Positions 10,302 through 24,089 of a DNA stretch of 64,000 nt are shown here, piece after piece. The stretch comes from Takakia lepidozioides (lineage: Eukaryota; Streptophyta; Takakiopsida; Takakiales; Takakiaceae), in assembly GCA_030704615.1 (NCBI GenBank), contig CM060732.1, forward strand, positions 38,233,053 through 38,297,052. The letters run 5' to 3'. A program made the translations under genes and the position numbers. Below the pieces are notes generated by a model. It was given only the letters and a program-made list of their open reading frames with translations, was not told where the DNA came from and made no database searches. Every line of letters starts with the position of its first letter. The stretch's first letter is position 1.

Positions 10302-13254
10302 ACAGACAGATATGCGTGATTGACGGCTGGTGCTGCAGCAGAATCAGGAGATGTATAGAGCTGGACCACCACAATGTGAACGATAAATGTATGGTTGGCT
10401 AACAAAGTTGTTTATAATTTGTCCTCAGGGAGTGCAGTTAAGTGGTCCATTGAAAAGATTGAGCACAATGATTATGGACACCCACAGCTTGATAAAGGAA
10501 GCTTATTTTCCAGCGGCGACACAAATGCAGAGAAGTTGGTCAATAGGAGACGCTTGTGTTCATGTGTGTGCAAGTGTCTCCAGGCCAGGCTACGGTGATA
10601 TGGGCTCTTCCCCACAATTTGCTACATCACCCCAAAATGGCTGAAATGTAAAAACATCATCCTGTTCGGAGCTCCCTGTGCTTTACAAGGCCCTGTAGTC
10701 TCTGTTTCAAGCTGGTGGGACAATCTGCAGCAAAGTTTACTGGAGTTTCCTTCACAACAAGTCATCCATATATGGTCGTGTCTCCCATTTATATCCTGAA
10801 ATCCCTGTCAGCCCAACTTTCCTCTTTCAAAGGAATCCCAGGTCTCCTTCCCGGGGGAGAGAAGAGGCCAAGGGGACAGCTTCTAAAGGATGAGAAGCTA
10901 GATCTGGAAGAAACTGTGAATGGTGATTCCTTGCATGTATCTAACATGATCATTCAGGTTGGTGTCGTAGAGAATGGAGGCTTGAGGAGGAAGGTGCAGA
11001 CATATGGTCGAACAAGTCTTATGGACCTACGCACCTTTCCGAAGGTTGCCTCTTGGTTACCAGTTGCAATTTGCGGGCCTGAATAGTCAAGCCGCTGGAG
11101 TGGCTGGGCAGCTACAAAACCGACTGACTCAAACGCAGGAAAGAGCACAGTGAATAAGGTAGTCTACAGCGAGCAAATGCCATACACAATTGCAGTATGT
11201 AATCTTTGTTTTCCTTCAAATACAAGTACCATTGCAAGTGGTCCAAGTGAAGAGGTAGCCAGCCCATATAGGTCTACAAAGAGGAAGATAGCCTGAGCAG
11301 CGTTCCTCTCTGACGAAGTCATGTTGTCCATTCAAGGTTAACGTAGTTTCGGTCACGATAGAACCTACCGAGTTAGAATATGGATCCGGGGACAGATTCT
11401 GTTGCTGCGCTGAGGCCAGTGCTGGTATGGGTCCCATGTAAACTCTGAACATTTGAAATCTAAGGACTAAAAGCTCTTTGCAATGGCAATGGTGGGGCTA
11501 GTGGCGACATCAGCAGTCAAGCCTGAGAGTGTGCCCTTGGTCTGTCTGGCAGTCGTGTCCAGGTTCAGTATCTCCGGGGCTCTCACATTACATAGTGCTC
11601 ACCTAACGACAACAGTTTATCGATCCAGCTTTCCATCCTGCCGGCTTTGCCTGTTATGGCCGACTAGCTCCTGAACACTCATTTTATTCGTCACGATCAG
11701 GAGCAGTCCTCTAATCCTTCAAATCTATTCACATCACCAGACGGGACGACTGTAAATAATCTTGTCGCAACTGTGGACCTTCTTCTCCAATGAGCGTCGT
11801 CTTGCACATCAATTGCCTGACAGACAATCTGGTGTAACTCTTTCAATGCAACCATAAACTTCAGAGTCAGGGAAAGCCCATATCAGACAGTCCTCAGTCG
11901 CAGGGATCCGCAACTTGCAAGATCAATCACCAAGAGGAACACTATGTACCTACTCTCCACACGACATCGGAGTGCGTGCAAAAAGATCAGTGGACCTACA
12001 GAATTGCACGCTCGCAGTCAGCCAAAACCATATTTTATGATCTGCAAAGATTCTTCTCACATGCCACACATCCTGCACATGGAATTTGGCTCCATGTGCA
12101 AATCCCCACATCACGAGGCACCGCCTGCTCGCTCCTTCTTCACTGCATCTTCGTCTCTCTCTAATAACACGCTACACCCCTCCCTCGGGCCTCCATCCCC
12201 TCTTCCTCGCCTTGTCTTCACCAACCATGCCTACCACACGCCAATGGTGATGTACCATGCTCATGCCATACCTTGACCATGGTCATGGCCATCATGTACC
12301 GTGACATGATCGTCCTTCCTTTCCGCATTCTTCCTTCTTTTACTCCCAGCGGTCAAGATCTCCTCAACTACGTCATCCAACGGCTGGTAATGGACGGAGA
12401 GAGTCTACATGCCCCAAGTGTTGGTAGGAGCGTGGTAGACCCTACAGAAACATGCGATCTACCATAGCCGTCGGATTAGTGACCTTTGGGATCGAAGCCG
12501 TGGATCTGGAGCTTGGCAACGTGGGATGATGTGACAGGCACATCTGTCAAGTGACGCCGTAATTGAAAACATTTCCAGTTGTATATTTAAATATTAAAAA
12601 TAAACGATGTTGTAACCTTTTTATCCGTTTGCTTATAATTTTTCATGATATTTTGTAGTTGTTTTTTTTTAAGGGAATTTTATAATGTACTGTAAAGTAA
12701 GCAAAACAGAAACCAAAAGCGGATGTGAAAGTAGAAGAGGGTGAGGCAAAGATAAGAGCAGAAAATGCAGTGGACTTTATTCATGATCCCGGCATCCACA
12801 ATACGATTTTGAGGGTGTGTTCAATCCTTGGAAGTAATGCTTCAAGGAGTTTTACCATGATGAATATACATGGTAGTTATTTCAAGAATGTTGAGATCAT
12901 CCGACTGTAAGCAAAGCCCAAAAAAAGTCGTTGCCAAATGCAAGACTAAGAAAAACCCGAGAGAAAATTAAGACTCATGGCCGATGATAGCCTTTGAGGA
13001 TAGGTAGTAGGAAGAGATGCTCAGATCAGGGATGCAGAGCATAAGAGAGGTGAGGGAGTGGCAATGAAATGAATCGGAGCCAACCGGGAAAATCCCCGTT
13101 CCAAAGATGGAAAAAAAATAGCTATCCGGTACTACCAATGGTACCCACCAAGACAGATTCCTATGAATTGGGTGTGAATGAGCTTCAGAAGCTCCAGAAA
13201 AGAATTGTGGCAGCTTGTTTGGTCCACAGTACTGAGGCGGCACGTCACTGTATG
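10302..13254. other. long intergenic stretch without a supported gene
   Basis: Frames of up to 123 residues (10715-11086 +, 11944-12276 +) show no family features. An A/T-rich tract lies at about 12570-12720. The stretch just below 13255 is probably the 3' untranslated region of the TRF2/HOY1-type gene. Confidence 0.35.
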
Positions 13255-16200
13255 TTATTGAATCCCCATATACGATGACCTCACACGTTCATATCTGGAG
13301 ACAGGCACCTGCGACACTGACTCGAAGAGTTGCGGCAGGGATGCCACACGGGGGAGATTCATAAGCAAGTCTCCAGAAGAACCATTCTTGCTTAGGCATG
13401 ACATGACTGAGTTGAACGAGGTGTCCAACAGGCCAGTACCTTTTGGCAGCTTGCCACTTGTTGCCTGCTCCTTTACTGAGCCCAAAAAACCTTCTATTGC
13501 ATTGTCACCCTGGCTCAATGCTGAATCAGTGCCCCGCCCAGACACTGTGTTGTAAAAGCCAAAACTTGCTTCAGACATTTGTAACCCATCAACTGAAGGG
13601 TGAGAGGGAGGGCCCGCTTGAAAATCTCTGTTCAAAATAGCTTGCATAGAGCCCATCTTGGCTGCAAGGAGCATCGCCTGTTCACTTGATAGTGTCGCTG
13701 TTGAATCTCCAAGCAGCACTTGGGCTATCTCATCCAATATCTTTCTGTTTGAAGAAGACACACTACCCGCAGGAAAACCTGCCAAAGACGGCTTGCATTC
13801 CCCCATGTCATACGCCATGGGGGATGAGTATAATGAACCCAGAGTTTCAAAGGGAGCACCGCCTGTGTCCTCTCCCACGTAATATTCCTCACTGTCGCTG
13901 TTGCCAGCTTCCTCAGTGCCCCGCATATCGATCACTGTGATACAGCCAAAATCCATATAGTCTTAGGAAGCCTTCAGCAACAAAAGTCTCCATACAAACA
14001 AAATGAAAGTTGACCCAAAGGGGCCACACATGTAAGCCCCAATAAACCAAGCAGCCTAGTCAAATACTTGACAATGACAAACCTGCAAAGACCTGAAGGA
14101 CTGCCTCTACTTTGAAGATATGGTAAAATAGTATACCCCATAAAACCTGCACAATACAGTAGAGAATTGAATCAAGAAAAAACGAAAATAGGGAATATAA
14201 AAGTACTTGAGTTTGGGGAAACTGCGTCGCCGGTACGCATGTCAATTGCTCTCAAGTCCCCCTCCACATCAGGGACAATGCCTATCGTCCCGAGCCTTCC
14301 TCCGAGAGGGGAATAAGGAGTCAAAGGAGACAACGGCCCATTGTTCAACCCATCATAACCATGGGTTGAAGAATTTAAAGAGTTCGGATGATGCAGTGCA
14401 GAGTGCCCTTCGAACAATGAGTCACTTTGATCATAGTGTGGGCTTGACCCCATCACAAGGGTTCCCTCAACAAGGGCCTTCAGGCGAGGATCACACTGCA
14501 CCAGCTTCTCGTAGTGTCTGTTGAGTACACCCTCTGGAAACTGCAGTGTGTGTCGTCTGTCATCCACAAGAACCCAGAAGCATTGCAGTCAGAAACATTG
14601 CTTGACTTAGCAATCTCATGACATGAGGAAGAGGAGAGAGTACGGAAAGACAGAGAGAATACCCAAGCCACGCTCACATTCATGAGGACAAAGCTTCACG
14701 TCTACATTTCTGACAAAAGCCATTTCTCAGTCCATGAAGAAATTCGAAAGATGCTGAACAAAGCATAGCAAATAACTTGGCAATGGCCAGTTAGAATGAA
14801 AACCAGTTCTGGGAAATGTGTTCATCCTAGCCCTATCTAGGAAAAGCGCTGACCACTAAACGCTGGCAGGGAAGCCAGAGCCTGCCAACCAGCTCCAAGA
14901 CTCAATCTCTGTTTCAAGCAATTAATGAATTCTACAATGACTAAGCAGCGAAAGAAATGAGCAAAGGACATCAGTGTTCCAGAAGTTATACTGACTTGCA
15001 GATGGTAGCTTGCCCCCCAGTAAAGTCAGAAGTAGCCTGCCACAGTGTGTGTTTTCTTGGCTGGGGATTCGTCTCCTTAAAAAACAATGGAGGCCTTGAT
15101 ACCTGGAACAGACAGAACGTCCACCTTTCTTTAGTCTTACAACTGAAGCCTCAGAAATGTGTCTAATATGAATGCAAACAGCTCAATCACCTTCCATACC
15201 CTGATGTAGAGGGTCCATCTGAACTGTTTGCATGCTCACCTCAATATCCAGAGAACCAGGCAAGTTTTCAGGGCAGTTCGCCTTCATAGCCATGATGTCA
15301 GACCACTGTATTTCAATCTTGCTTTTCAATCCAGAGTCCAGCACCTCCCACACGAGCTTCCGCTTTGCGTAGTAGCACTTGGCAACCAAATCCCCCTCAT
15401 ATCTTGACACACGCTGATCAAATAAAGACAAACCCCAAATAGGTTTCAGTTGTCATCATTGAGCAAAAGTCAGTGCCGCTGATGCCTCCAAAGCATGCAA
15501 CTTAAGGCTTCTTGTCCCTCCCCTCTAAACCTGATGTTTGGCTGGCCCCACAAACAGTAACTATTTTCAGTACTACAAGCTCAGCCGACTTCCCATTGGA
15601 CGATTATTTTCTGGAACATCCTTTGGCAGTTGCCCCTGTGGCAAGTTAGTGATAAATAACATGGCTTACCTCCCATGTTCCAATCTTCACGGTGGAGGCT
15701 GGGAAGTTCGAGGCTTTCAGCTTGTCTTGTGCAGCAGAGCCTGTGGGAGCCAAACATTTCCCCACTCTATTGCTCCTGCCAAGTCCTGGTTCTTCACTTT
15801 CCGAATCTGCAGCATCAGGCGTAGCACACCCATGTCCCAGTTGCAGTGTGATGAGGTCCAACAACGATGGCGTCTTCCTCAGGGTTAAGCCCAAAGGGCT
15901 TGGCTCATCCAAGGGGTTAGAAGGAACAGAATGCGCAGGCACCGGTATGGGCGGGAGCATTAGGCTACTTTTCCTTGCAAGTGACTGCTGTGGCTCATTG
16001 TAAATACTTGAAGGAGAAGACCCCTCTGCACTCACATGATGAAGTGGCACAGCTGGTAATAGCTGGGAAGGCAGACCCACGTGAGTCTGCAACAAACACA
16101 GAAAACCACAATAAAACAAAGAGTGGAAACATAATAAGAGAGGCCAACTCCACTTTTCCAATACTTTCTGAATTAGGTGGGATGGACTTCTCTGAGCTCT

Positions 16201-18499
16201 CAAACAGTAGATTCTATCTCGCTGCCTTCCTTGAGATGAGGTACAGGACCCCTTCCATTCCACCTGGAGAGAGGAAGTAAAAAATCACCAGTATCGATGA
16301 CTGACTACTTTGCCTGCCTAGAATTTGATCCAATTAGATGTAGGTACATAGAAAAAAATCTTACAGCTTCCAATATCAACTCAAAAGCCTCTTGGGAACC
16401 CAACTTTACAACTTACATTAACCAATCAAAACAGCAAGGGGGCCCGACTTGGAATCACTCACATGCTCCTAGGCTCTATGTTCAGACGTTATGGAAAACG
16501 TCAAACCCTCACACCTAATGCTTCCCCATAGTAACTGTTTGTAAATCAAATATGACTTATGCAACCTTATCTTTGAAGCCAGACCGATTAGATTCAGACC
16601 CCCCTACATACTTAACACATTTGAGAGGGAAGAGAGAATAGCAAATCCTTGGACAAGCAAGCAGAGTTAAAACATTAATTTGCTCCACCAAAACTTCAAA
16701 CAGAGACAGATTGAGAGTTTCCAGAAAAGTTTGTTCTGGTGACTGATGCTTGTGCACAACCCTAAACGACCTGTTAGTGACGCCTAATCCTAGGAGGAGA
16801 AATACACTGTCCAGGGAATGTGGCTGGTCAGAGACTGAAATCTCACGAGTGGTTGCTGCAGCCATTGGGACAGTAGTGGACAAAGTCAAATTAAATGCAT
16901 TATGATTGGATCCAACACACGCTACATCAATCATTGCATGACCTCACACTGGTTAAGCACATATTACTGGTGTGACTACAATCACTCTCTATTGCCAAAG
17001 CATAGCATTCTCTAACAAACATTGATGTCCTTATTTCTTTCATGTGTACAGAAGAAGTAATCTGAACAACTTCTACTATCCAGAGTCATTTCACCAACTA
17101 CGGAAACTATCTGCTGCATTCCATAATCACTCCTGGACTTGACCTTAATCCATTGTTCCAGGGCCAAAGAACAACTCTGCCAACGGAACTAAAAACCACA
17201 AGAAACTGTGGGTACAGGAGAGACCGATCCATTAGGAAGGGAGCCAGAGAAGTAATCTGAACAACTTGTACTATCCAGAGTAATTTCACCAACTACGAAA
17301 ACATATCTGCTGCATTCCATAGTCACTCCTGGACTTATCCTGAATCCATTGTTCCAGGGCCAAAGAACAACTCTGCCAACGAAACTAAAAACCACATGAA
17401 GCTGTGGTACTGGAGAGATCGATTTACCAGGAAGGGGCCAGTAGTTAATTTACCGACTCAGAGACAAACAAGGCATAGTAGGTAACGGGTCAAATAAAAA
17501 CAACAATACACAAAAACTCTCCAAATCTTGAATCTTGAATTCACATGAGACTCGAACCTCTTCCATGAGTTTTTTCCCTCCTGTATTTACAACAGAAATC
17601 TTTCAAATCTAAACCCTCCTAGTGTTTATTATACTAGTACAACTCTTGACCATAACAACCGCAATTGTAAAAGTTGTAACTTCAAATAAGTATATATGAA
17701 TAAGAGCAGCTAACTCTCTTGCCAACCAACCATTCGGGTTTGTCACCTAAGTCATGGCCACTTGGAGGTATACAAGGGATCTCACACAGGATGTCTTAAG
17801 TAGTTAAGGGGGTTCTTAAGCAAGCCTTACTAGTCAGCACAAGCGTGGGCTCTGGCATCAAAAGGCAGAAACAAACATGGAACTTTCCTTCCTGTATGCT
17901 CGTTTTGTGATTAAGAATGTAAGTCTTGCGGACAAAGTGGTTGTCAAGGTTACTGGCACTTGGATGTCTACTCACATAAGCAGTGCGGGGCATCTTGAAA
18001 CTGGATGAGGATTCAGAAAACAAACAGACAAATAAGCACACCATGGTAACCAGACATGGCCCTAACCGAACATAGACAGGGCGTTAACTACATAAATACT
18101 ACCCGAGACCACGGAAAAATGTAAGACGCCATTGAGAGCACAAGGTGAAGGACTAGGTCAGGGAAACAGTATAATCATAACATGCACCTTTCCCGGGGCG
18201 GGTAGGAGAGAGTCATGGAGCTTGGAACGCTTGCGGCCATGCAGGAAATAGTCAAAGTCCGTGCGCTCCACCTCTCCTTCTCTGTAATGTTGTGGCTCCA
18301 GCTTCGGGGCTGTAAGAGGTGGCAGCGGCTGCAATTGCATCCCGGTGGTCGCTGTGGCAAACTGATTGTCCTTGACATCTGCACCATGGCTTTGCCAATC
18401 CGGTGAGGGTGTCACTCCTGTCAATGCGTGGTGGGGCTCCAACAGTACTCCTGCAGGTCTATACTTTTTCTGCGTTGTAGGAGATACATATGACACCAT
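13255..18499 (-). CDS. TRF2/HOY1-type PH-like domain protein (six exons)
   Basis: I can follow one frame through six minus-strand exons: 18499-18188, 16086-15670, 15413-15240, 15102-14996, 14556-14207 and 13961-13255 (stop). All introns are GT-AG and phases agree, giving about 688 residues. Exon 2 carries the family's LGLTLRKTPSLLDLITLQL and ends KLKASNFPASTVKIGTWE. Exons 3-5 form the conserved PH-like block: RVSRYEGDLVAKCYYAKRK, LVWEVLDSGLKSKIEIQWSDI, then SRPPLFFKETNPQPRKHTLW and QATSDFTGGQ, ending with HTLQFPEGVLNRHYEKLVQ. The C-terminal 230 residues are acidic and Ser-rich without a known domain. The ATG at 18499 is the first Met of exon 1. The family is plant-specific and probably nuclear, and its biochemical role is not established. 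No break is seen, so the gene looks functional. Upstream non-coding exons are possible (18.6-19.4 kb). Confidence 0.8.
17053..17441. repeat. tandem duplication, two copies of about 195 bp
   Basis: Two adjacent copies (17053-17247 and 17248-17441) share long identical runs, for example the block ending CCAGGGCCAAAGAACAACTC, with scattered substitutions. They lie inside the 2.1-kb first intron of the TRF2/HOY1-type gene. Confidence 0.9.
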
Positions 18500-18599
18500 T
18501 CTCCACCTCCCCACTTTCCCACGTCCCCGCTGGCCTCTGGTGCTTGCGAGAGGAAGCTAGCTCCTGTATATTATGCCTATTCACCCTACGCCTATGTAA

Positions 18600-20560
18600 A
18601 ATATAGGGTCTGATGATAAATTACCAGTTCCACTCCCACTACTATCAAGAGTAGGATACACTTTCACAGATGAAGAGTGCAAACAGAAGGCTACAATACA
18701 AATCCGGAGTTCCTGCCACCAGACTCGTTACTCCGTAAACTCGATTACAATTACGTAGCAAGACTGACTTACTCAGTAGTTCTCATGCTAGCGAAATAGA
18801 TCCTCCTCAAGAAGCGACCAAGGACGACGGCATGAGTAGATCAATCCTCCCCGCATGGCCTCCCCCGTATTGAGAAAGAGAAAGAAGGACAACTCTAAAG
18901 AAGGGACAACACGAGTTACTTGGCGAATTCTTAGCCTCTGAATGTGTCAATCCGCATTTCTCGACAATATAACCGTATGAGGCAATGGAAAAACTAATAG
19001 TGTATCATCTACCACTCGACCCACCGCCTTTCAATCAAAGAAGGAAGCCAAATGAACTGAAACGCGCACAGAATCGCACAGCAACCCTAAGAATGCCCCC
19101 AAACGGCTCCCCAGGCCCCGCTCGCTTCCACAGCTACGAGACCGAACCTGAACAATAGCGAAGCGAAGAAAGTAACAACACAATTTCTCCAACCTCCCCA
19201 GCACCGCCTCCTCCACACTCGTCCCAACCACGCATCTGCGAGCTTGCAGAATGCAGAACGCAGAATCCGATCGCGAGAGCAGGCGCTGGAAAGAGATTCT
19301 GTGCGAGCCCGCTATCCTTTTGTAGAATGCGGCCGTATCTACATGTATGTATGCCCCATGCGGGCCCTCCCATGCCCATCCCATGGCATGCCGTCGGTGA
19401 CTTCGCTCGGTCAGTAGAGGGTCAGATCCAGGCTACCGGCGGACGCCGGCACTGATAAAGCCTGTCCCCACATCCACAAGTGGATGAAATTCGTGATCCA
19501 TTAAACGTATGGCCACAAGAGAACTGACAAACTGATATGGTCAACCAAAAGTCCCCCACGCAAATGCTTTAATATATTCTACTCTCATAATGTAGCAACG
19601 CACGTACAGCACGCGGGGATTTGAGCCTGAAACGTGGTGCCCACCACTGGATGAATGTACCTTTCGTCCATCTAACAAAGTGCGGTCCCTCCCGTGGTTA
19701 AGCGGCCGCTGTCCACGTCGGACGCTCAGTTAGTGAGACGTTAGTAAGCGGTTAGTAAATTCCATGACCCGGTCAACTTACGGCAAGTACTCGGTCAAAC
19801 AGAGCCTGACGTGTGCTACATCCAGACGACAAGTGCCTTTTGGCTTTATGAATCCAGCTCCCCACGTTTTTCCACGTCGTCTACAGCATTATTTTTTTAT
19901 TTTATTTTATTTTATTTTTCTCAATTTTTGATTTCAGTAACCTTTCCGTTTATTTATTAAAAATTGTTAATAAAACCTATTACGAAAACAAAATTACGAA
20001 ATCATGCATAAGAATTCATTCATCCATGATGGAGGAAAAGATGGGCCTATCAGAAACTTGTTCCCGACAAAGACTGCTCGACAAGTTTGGGGAATTTTTC
20101 GTCGCGATCAATGGGCCTGTGTGTGCAACATTTTTGTTACAATGATAACAACTATGAAGGTCACTGTATAATTTACGCTTCCTCCGGGAGGCCTTCTCTT
20201 TCTTTCTTTTACTTTTGGATATATCACTGAAAACTTTGAATATCCTGTGAACAAACCACCATACAAGCTAGTAAAAGCAAGTGTAGGTAAGAATGACTCA
20301 GGACGGCAAGTACATTCACCCCCTTTGGACTTGCGTACAGTATCTGGTAGTGCAACTCTCCACACAATCGGTCTATGTGGACTATTAACCTCTATGTCCA
20401 TCCACCCAGGTGCATCTATCATTCATTCATCCTCCTGAAGCTCATCCAACGGACGCAGGGGATTGCATGACCAGTAACTAACAACTAACTGGTAATGGAT
20501 CCCCGCACCCCATTGGCTGTGACATGACTTGCCATCATGGCCGGCCCGAACGAATGGCAC
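18600..20560. other. probable 5' region of the TRF2/HOY1-type gene, no other gene
   Basis: No coding frame of known family. A T-rich tract with TTTTA repeats lies at about 19888-19920. The frame at 19031-19384 (minus) is probably untranslated leader or chance. Confidence 0.4.
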
Positions 20561-20570
20561 ATCTATTTTT

Positions 20571-20895
20571 CACGTGTCAAGAGAGCCCATGACAATAGCA
20601 CGTGGCGACTTTCTAGTGGGAGACGGTGAACTTAGCGACGGAGATGCCAACTGGCCAGCAATCGCACGTCGGGCCAAAATATAAGTCCAACGTATCAGAA
20701 TTTACCAACGGCCCGCAAATCGCAATGTCGCCATAGGTAAATAGGGCATCCAATTAAAGGGTTGTTTCTCGATGGTAACCAGCAAAACGGACTGCCCTTC
20801 CGATAAGTGAACGAGTATGGAAGAGAAAATCTCCGTTGAGGGCATCAAAACTCGACGGCGTTTGGCCACGTCTTGTAGCCTTAAAAACACACGTG
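20571..20895. promoter_or_regulatory. G-box / ABRE-like cluster
   Basis: Three palindromic CACGTG sites occur at 20571, 20599 and 20890. The first two read CACGTGTC and CACGTGGC, which fit the ABRE core ACGTG(T/G)C bound by plant bZIP factors. A fourth lies at 21493. The cluster is about 2 kb upstream of the TRF2/HOY1-type start codon; a link to that gene is only inference. Confidence 0.35.
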
Positions 20896-20899
20896 GTCA

Positions 20900-22510
20900 A
20901 TACCAGAGATGGTGGGCAACTTACCGCATCCAACGACCTTCTTCACAGAATTAACTGGGCTAAACTTAACCCGCATCCCTACATTTAGAGCATCCCTACA
21001 TTTAGGAACTGCCCTACGTTTATAGCGGGAACAGCTCTTATTTACACAAGCTTCGACGAATTTCTTTCTCTCTCCATCTATTTATTTACACATATAGGAA
21101 TAACCACTCTAGAATGAACAGGCCAACCCAAACTTGGGGGACTTATTCGAAAAGATCTACGTAGGTTTTCTACTGTTATTCTAGATCGACGGTGGCTGGC
21201 CTACGCCAATATATATTCAATTGGAGTTAGGGTAAATAAGAGGCCCTTCCGAGCTATGCCAAATTGTGACGGACAAAAAAATTAGCATATTTTATTCGAC
21301 TTGGGGTGAGTCCCGGGTGACCGGGTCAAGTATGTCGGCTGCGGGGAGGGGGGAGGCTAGGCAGACTTGACTTGTGTAGCTTCAGAATGGCTGAAGCTAA
21401 TGAGGATTCGAGACGCGGCCGATCGGTACGGCGGAACGGATGTACATACAGTGCCAATCATGGATGAAATTCAAACCGCTCGATGTGCGTGCCACGTGTT
21501 GTCCCGATTGCAGGCCTTGTGGGCTAGGTGCATGTGGGCCTTCGGATGAAGGAGCTGACGTCGTCTAATTTTACTGTCTGCCGTGCGATGACGTGGTATG
21601 GCCTTTTCACACGCGACGCCTCGAGGCCGCCCTGTTTTGGCAGTTTCGCCGCAGCTTTCGCCACATGCCCTTCTCCGCATGTGTATGGATGGGCCATGCA
21701 TGCCATGTGATATGTACCTCACATCCATCATGCTTGCGTGCATGCATCCAGAGCACCATTCGGTCGGATTGCTTGAAGCGATCTCTGTTTCGCTTTGATG
21801 TGGTAAGGAGGTGAGGAGATGAGATCATGGAAGTGTGAGGAGGTGAATGTTTGTGCTTAAGAAGTGGCGACTTGCAGATTCTGCTTCCCTGTTTCTTGCG
21901 GGTTGAGGGTGTGTAGGCTTGTTTGCATTTGTTGGCACTGTATACATGTAAACACGTACTGGTGAGGTTTGAGAGTGTTGGAATGTTTACATTTGGTTGG
22001 CATGTAGACATGTAAGCAATCACGCACTAAATCATCTCTGGGAATCGAAACGGGCAGACAGGATACAGGGATGCACGTTCGCCCTTGGCTTTTCCAAGCT
22101 CTACCAAAACCTCACATATTTGAAGTCCAGCAGTTGTTTTTATTATGTAACACATCACTCAAGGATTGTACTAACCACAAAAGTCCACCTGATCACTAAG
22201 GGAACTCTTGAAGATCTTTTGAGCTTTAACCTAGCCAGCACTGCGATGTTTTCTCTAACACTCCATACGGTGAAGCGAAATATGAAGATGTTTTGAATTA
22301 TACTAGTGATATGTTGTGAAGTTATGATTGTATGAAGAGGACACACATTTTGTCTATATCGAAATTTCTGCGAGGTGCAAGAAGTGATATGATCAAATGA
22401 CTGATTGTCATTCCAACTGATATCACATTCACTGAAAGATTTCACAAGAAGAGATATGATATGACGAGCGCCTTTCTCTAAGTAAACTCCACACTTTCAC
22501 GGCTGTAAGC
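20900..22510. other. no supported gene
   Basis: Only overlapping short frames on both strands; no domain recognised. Confidence 0.4.
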
Positions 22511-22514
22511 AAGG

Positions 22515-23440
22515 TCAGCCGACTCCCTTCAAAGATTTTTCAGCGCCGTGCCCCCAACACTCGCAACAAATCTGAAGCAGTGGTAACAATTGTGCCATCT
22601 CATAATTACTGCTCATCCGCTGGAAGTGTTGAAAGAGTGACCAAAGGCACCCCCTCCAAAATAAAACAAGACGGTTGGTTTTGAAGTGATGAAAGCGTTG
22701 GAATCTCTCTTGCTCCACAATCTTGAAGATGGCATTATGACATCGATACACACCTAGAGGATCTGAAGGGGGAGCGCTGATGACGCCGAAAGCAATGGTC
22801 ACCATTTCGCTGTTGTGGCAGGGAGCCTCTTCCTTCTGCGGCTGACGCACATCGTGCGATACAAAGCCAGTTTCGGGTACGTATCTTGTCTCCTTCATCT
22901 GTGTAGTCAGTCTCCCCAGCTCACCATATATCACTGTCTGTTGGTGCGATCTATGCTCAACGAAGCAAGAATGTACCCTGCTATTTAACCTCATTCAACC
23001 TGCGCCCTGGCTCTTTCTCCACACCGCAGTCCTCCATCGCTCTTCTTACCTTTGCTCTGTCCTTACTATGTCCTTCCACGTGCCCCTCGCAGCATAATGT
23101 TTGAAAGTTCAAAGCACAACAGAATTGTGTGGTATCTGACTCAAACTTGGTGTTCATGATGCCCGCATGGAGCTGGTTGCTCCGTTCTAGAGCGGCTAGA
23201 CTAGCACATGCAGTTAGAATGCTACTAATTGTCTGGCAGCAGGCCTTCTCGTTGCAATTGCTGAAGAGTTCGTAACTTTTCATCGGTATGCTGAGAACTT
23301 CCAGCAACCGGAGTATGCCAGTGGATCCATCTCGTGAAGCACTTGAACTTGACCTTGTTTGACTCAATGCTTTCTCGCTGCATTTGTCCAAAGAGTGAAG
23401 CTTGCATATCGTTTATGCAGCTGTAGAACACTGCATCCAC
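22515..23440 (-). pseudogene. DYW-type PPR gene remnant
   Basis: Reading the minus strand: LRTLQQLQREGLLPDN (end of a PPR repeat), QTISSILTACASLAALER and QLHAGIM (next repeat, about 23150-23240), then VEKEPGRRLNEVK and VHSCFVEHRSHQQT (E+ region). The DYW deaminase-like region follows, with CHNSEMVTIAFG in place of the canonical HSE-containing block and RFHHFKTN near the end. The His-Ser-Glu of the zinc/catalytic motif is kept, but the CxxC region and the terminal DYW are lost and the frame shifts at least twice. Intact members edit C to U in organellar RNAs. This copy is decayed. Confidence 0.85.
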
Positions 23441-24080
23441 AACACTCTTGGACTACATGCTGACAAGGAGGTTTCCTTGGAAAACGCTTGGTTCTAATGC
23501 ACTTTTAATATGTGGGCATGGATCCCCTGCCATCTGCTAGGGCTTTCCTCTTGCTACCCTTCTGCAAGGACGCTCACAGGTCTCCAAACTCGCCTCAACT
23601 CCTCTCTGATCCATCTTAATCAACATTTGCAGTGTCTTCTTTCAATCGTCCCTTGGTATTCTCACATCCCCACTCATTGTGGGAGTTTCCCTATTTCTTC
23701 CCCGCCCCACCTGCTGGTGATAACGTCACCCTTCTTTGGAAGCAGTAGTTGAGCCAATACTAAACCCTTCCCCGAACTGTTGTGACCAACAATAACCTGG
23801 ATTGGATTCCACACTTGAAACCAGCATGAAACTATGCAACATCTTTTGTGGTGTTGTATGGTCTTGCCCAGAATGGTACCCAGCATTAAGTAATGGAGTT
23901 TCTGGGCGAGATGATCCCATTCGGAATCAGCCTCATTGATTGCTCTCTTGAAATTGCTGGTGCTTCACACTCTCATTCCAAAGTGAGAACAGATTTTTCT
24001 GTTTCTCAAATATTTTCTTCCCTGTATTTCTTCTTGTTCCTTATCTGTTGAATATTTCCCTTTCTTTTCCCCTCTCTCTC
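23441..24080. other. no supported gene
   Basis: Frames on both strands without family resemblance. The stretch ends in a CT-rich tract at about 24066-24090 that abuts the first LINE copy. Confidence 0.35.
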
Positions 24081-24089
24081 TCTCTCCGC

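Noticed and set aside
19031-19384. 117-residue minus-strand frame as an extra exon of the TRF2/HOY1-type gene
   Set aside because: The first coding exon already starts with Met at 18499; this stretch has no conserved block and is more likely untranslated or chance.
21471-22023. Overlapping frames on both strands at 21.5-22.0 kb as a protein gene
   Set aside because: High open-frame density comes from local base composition; no motif in any frame.
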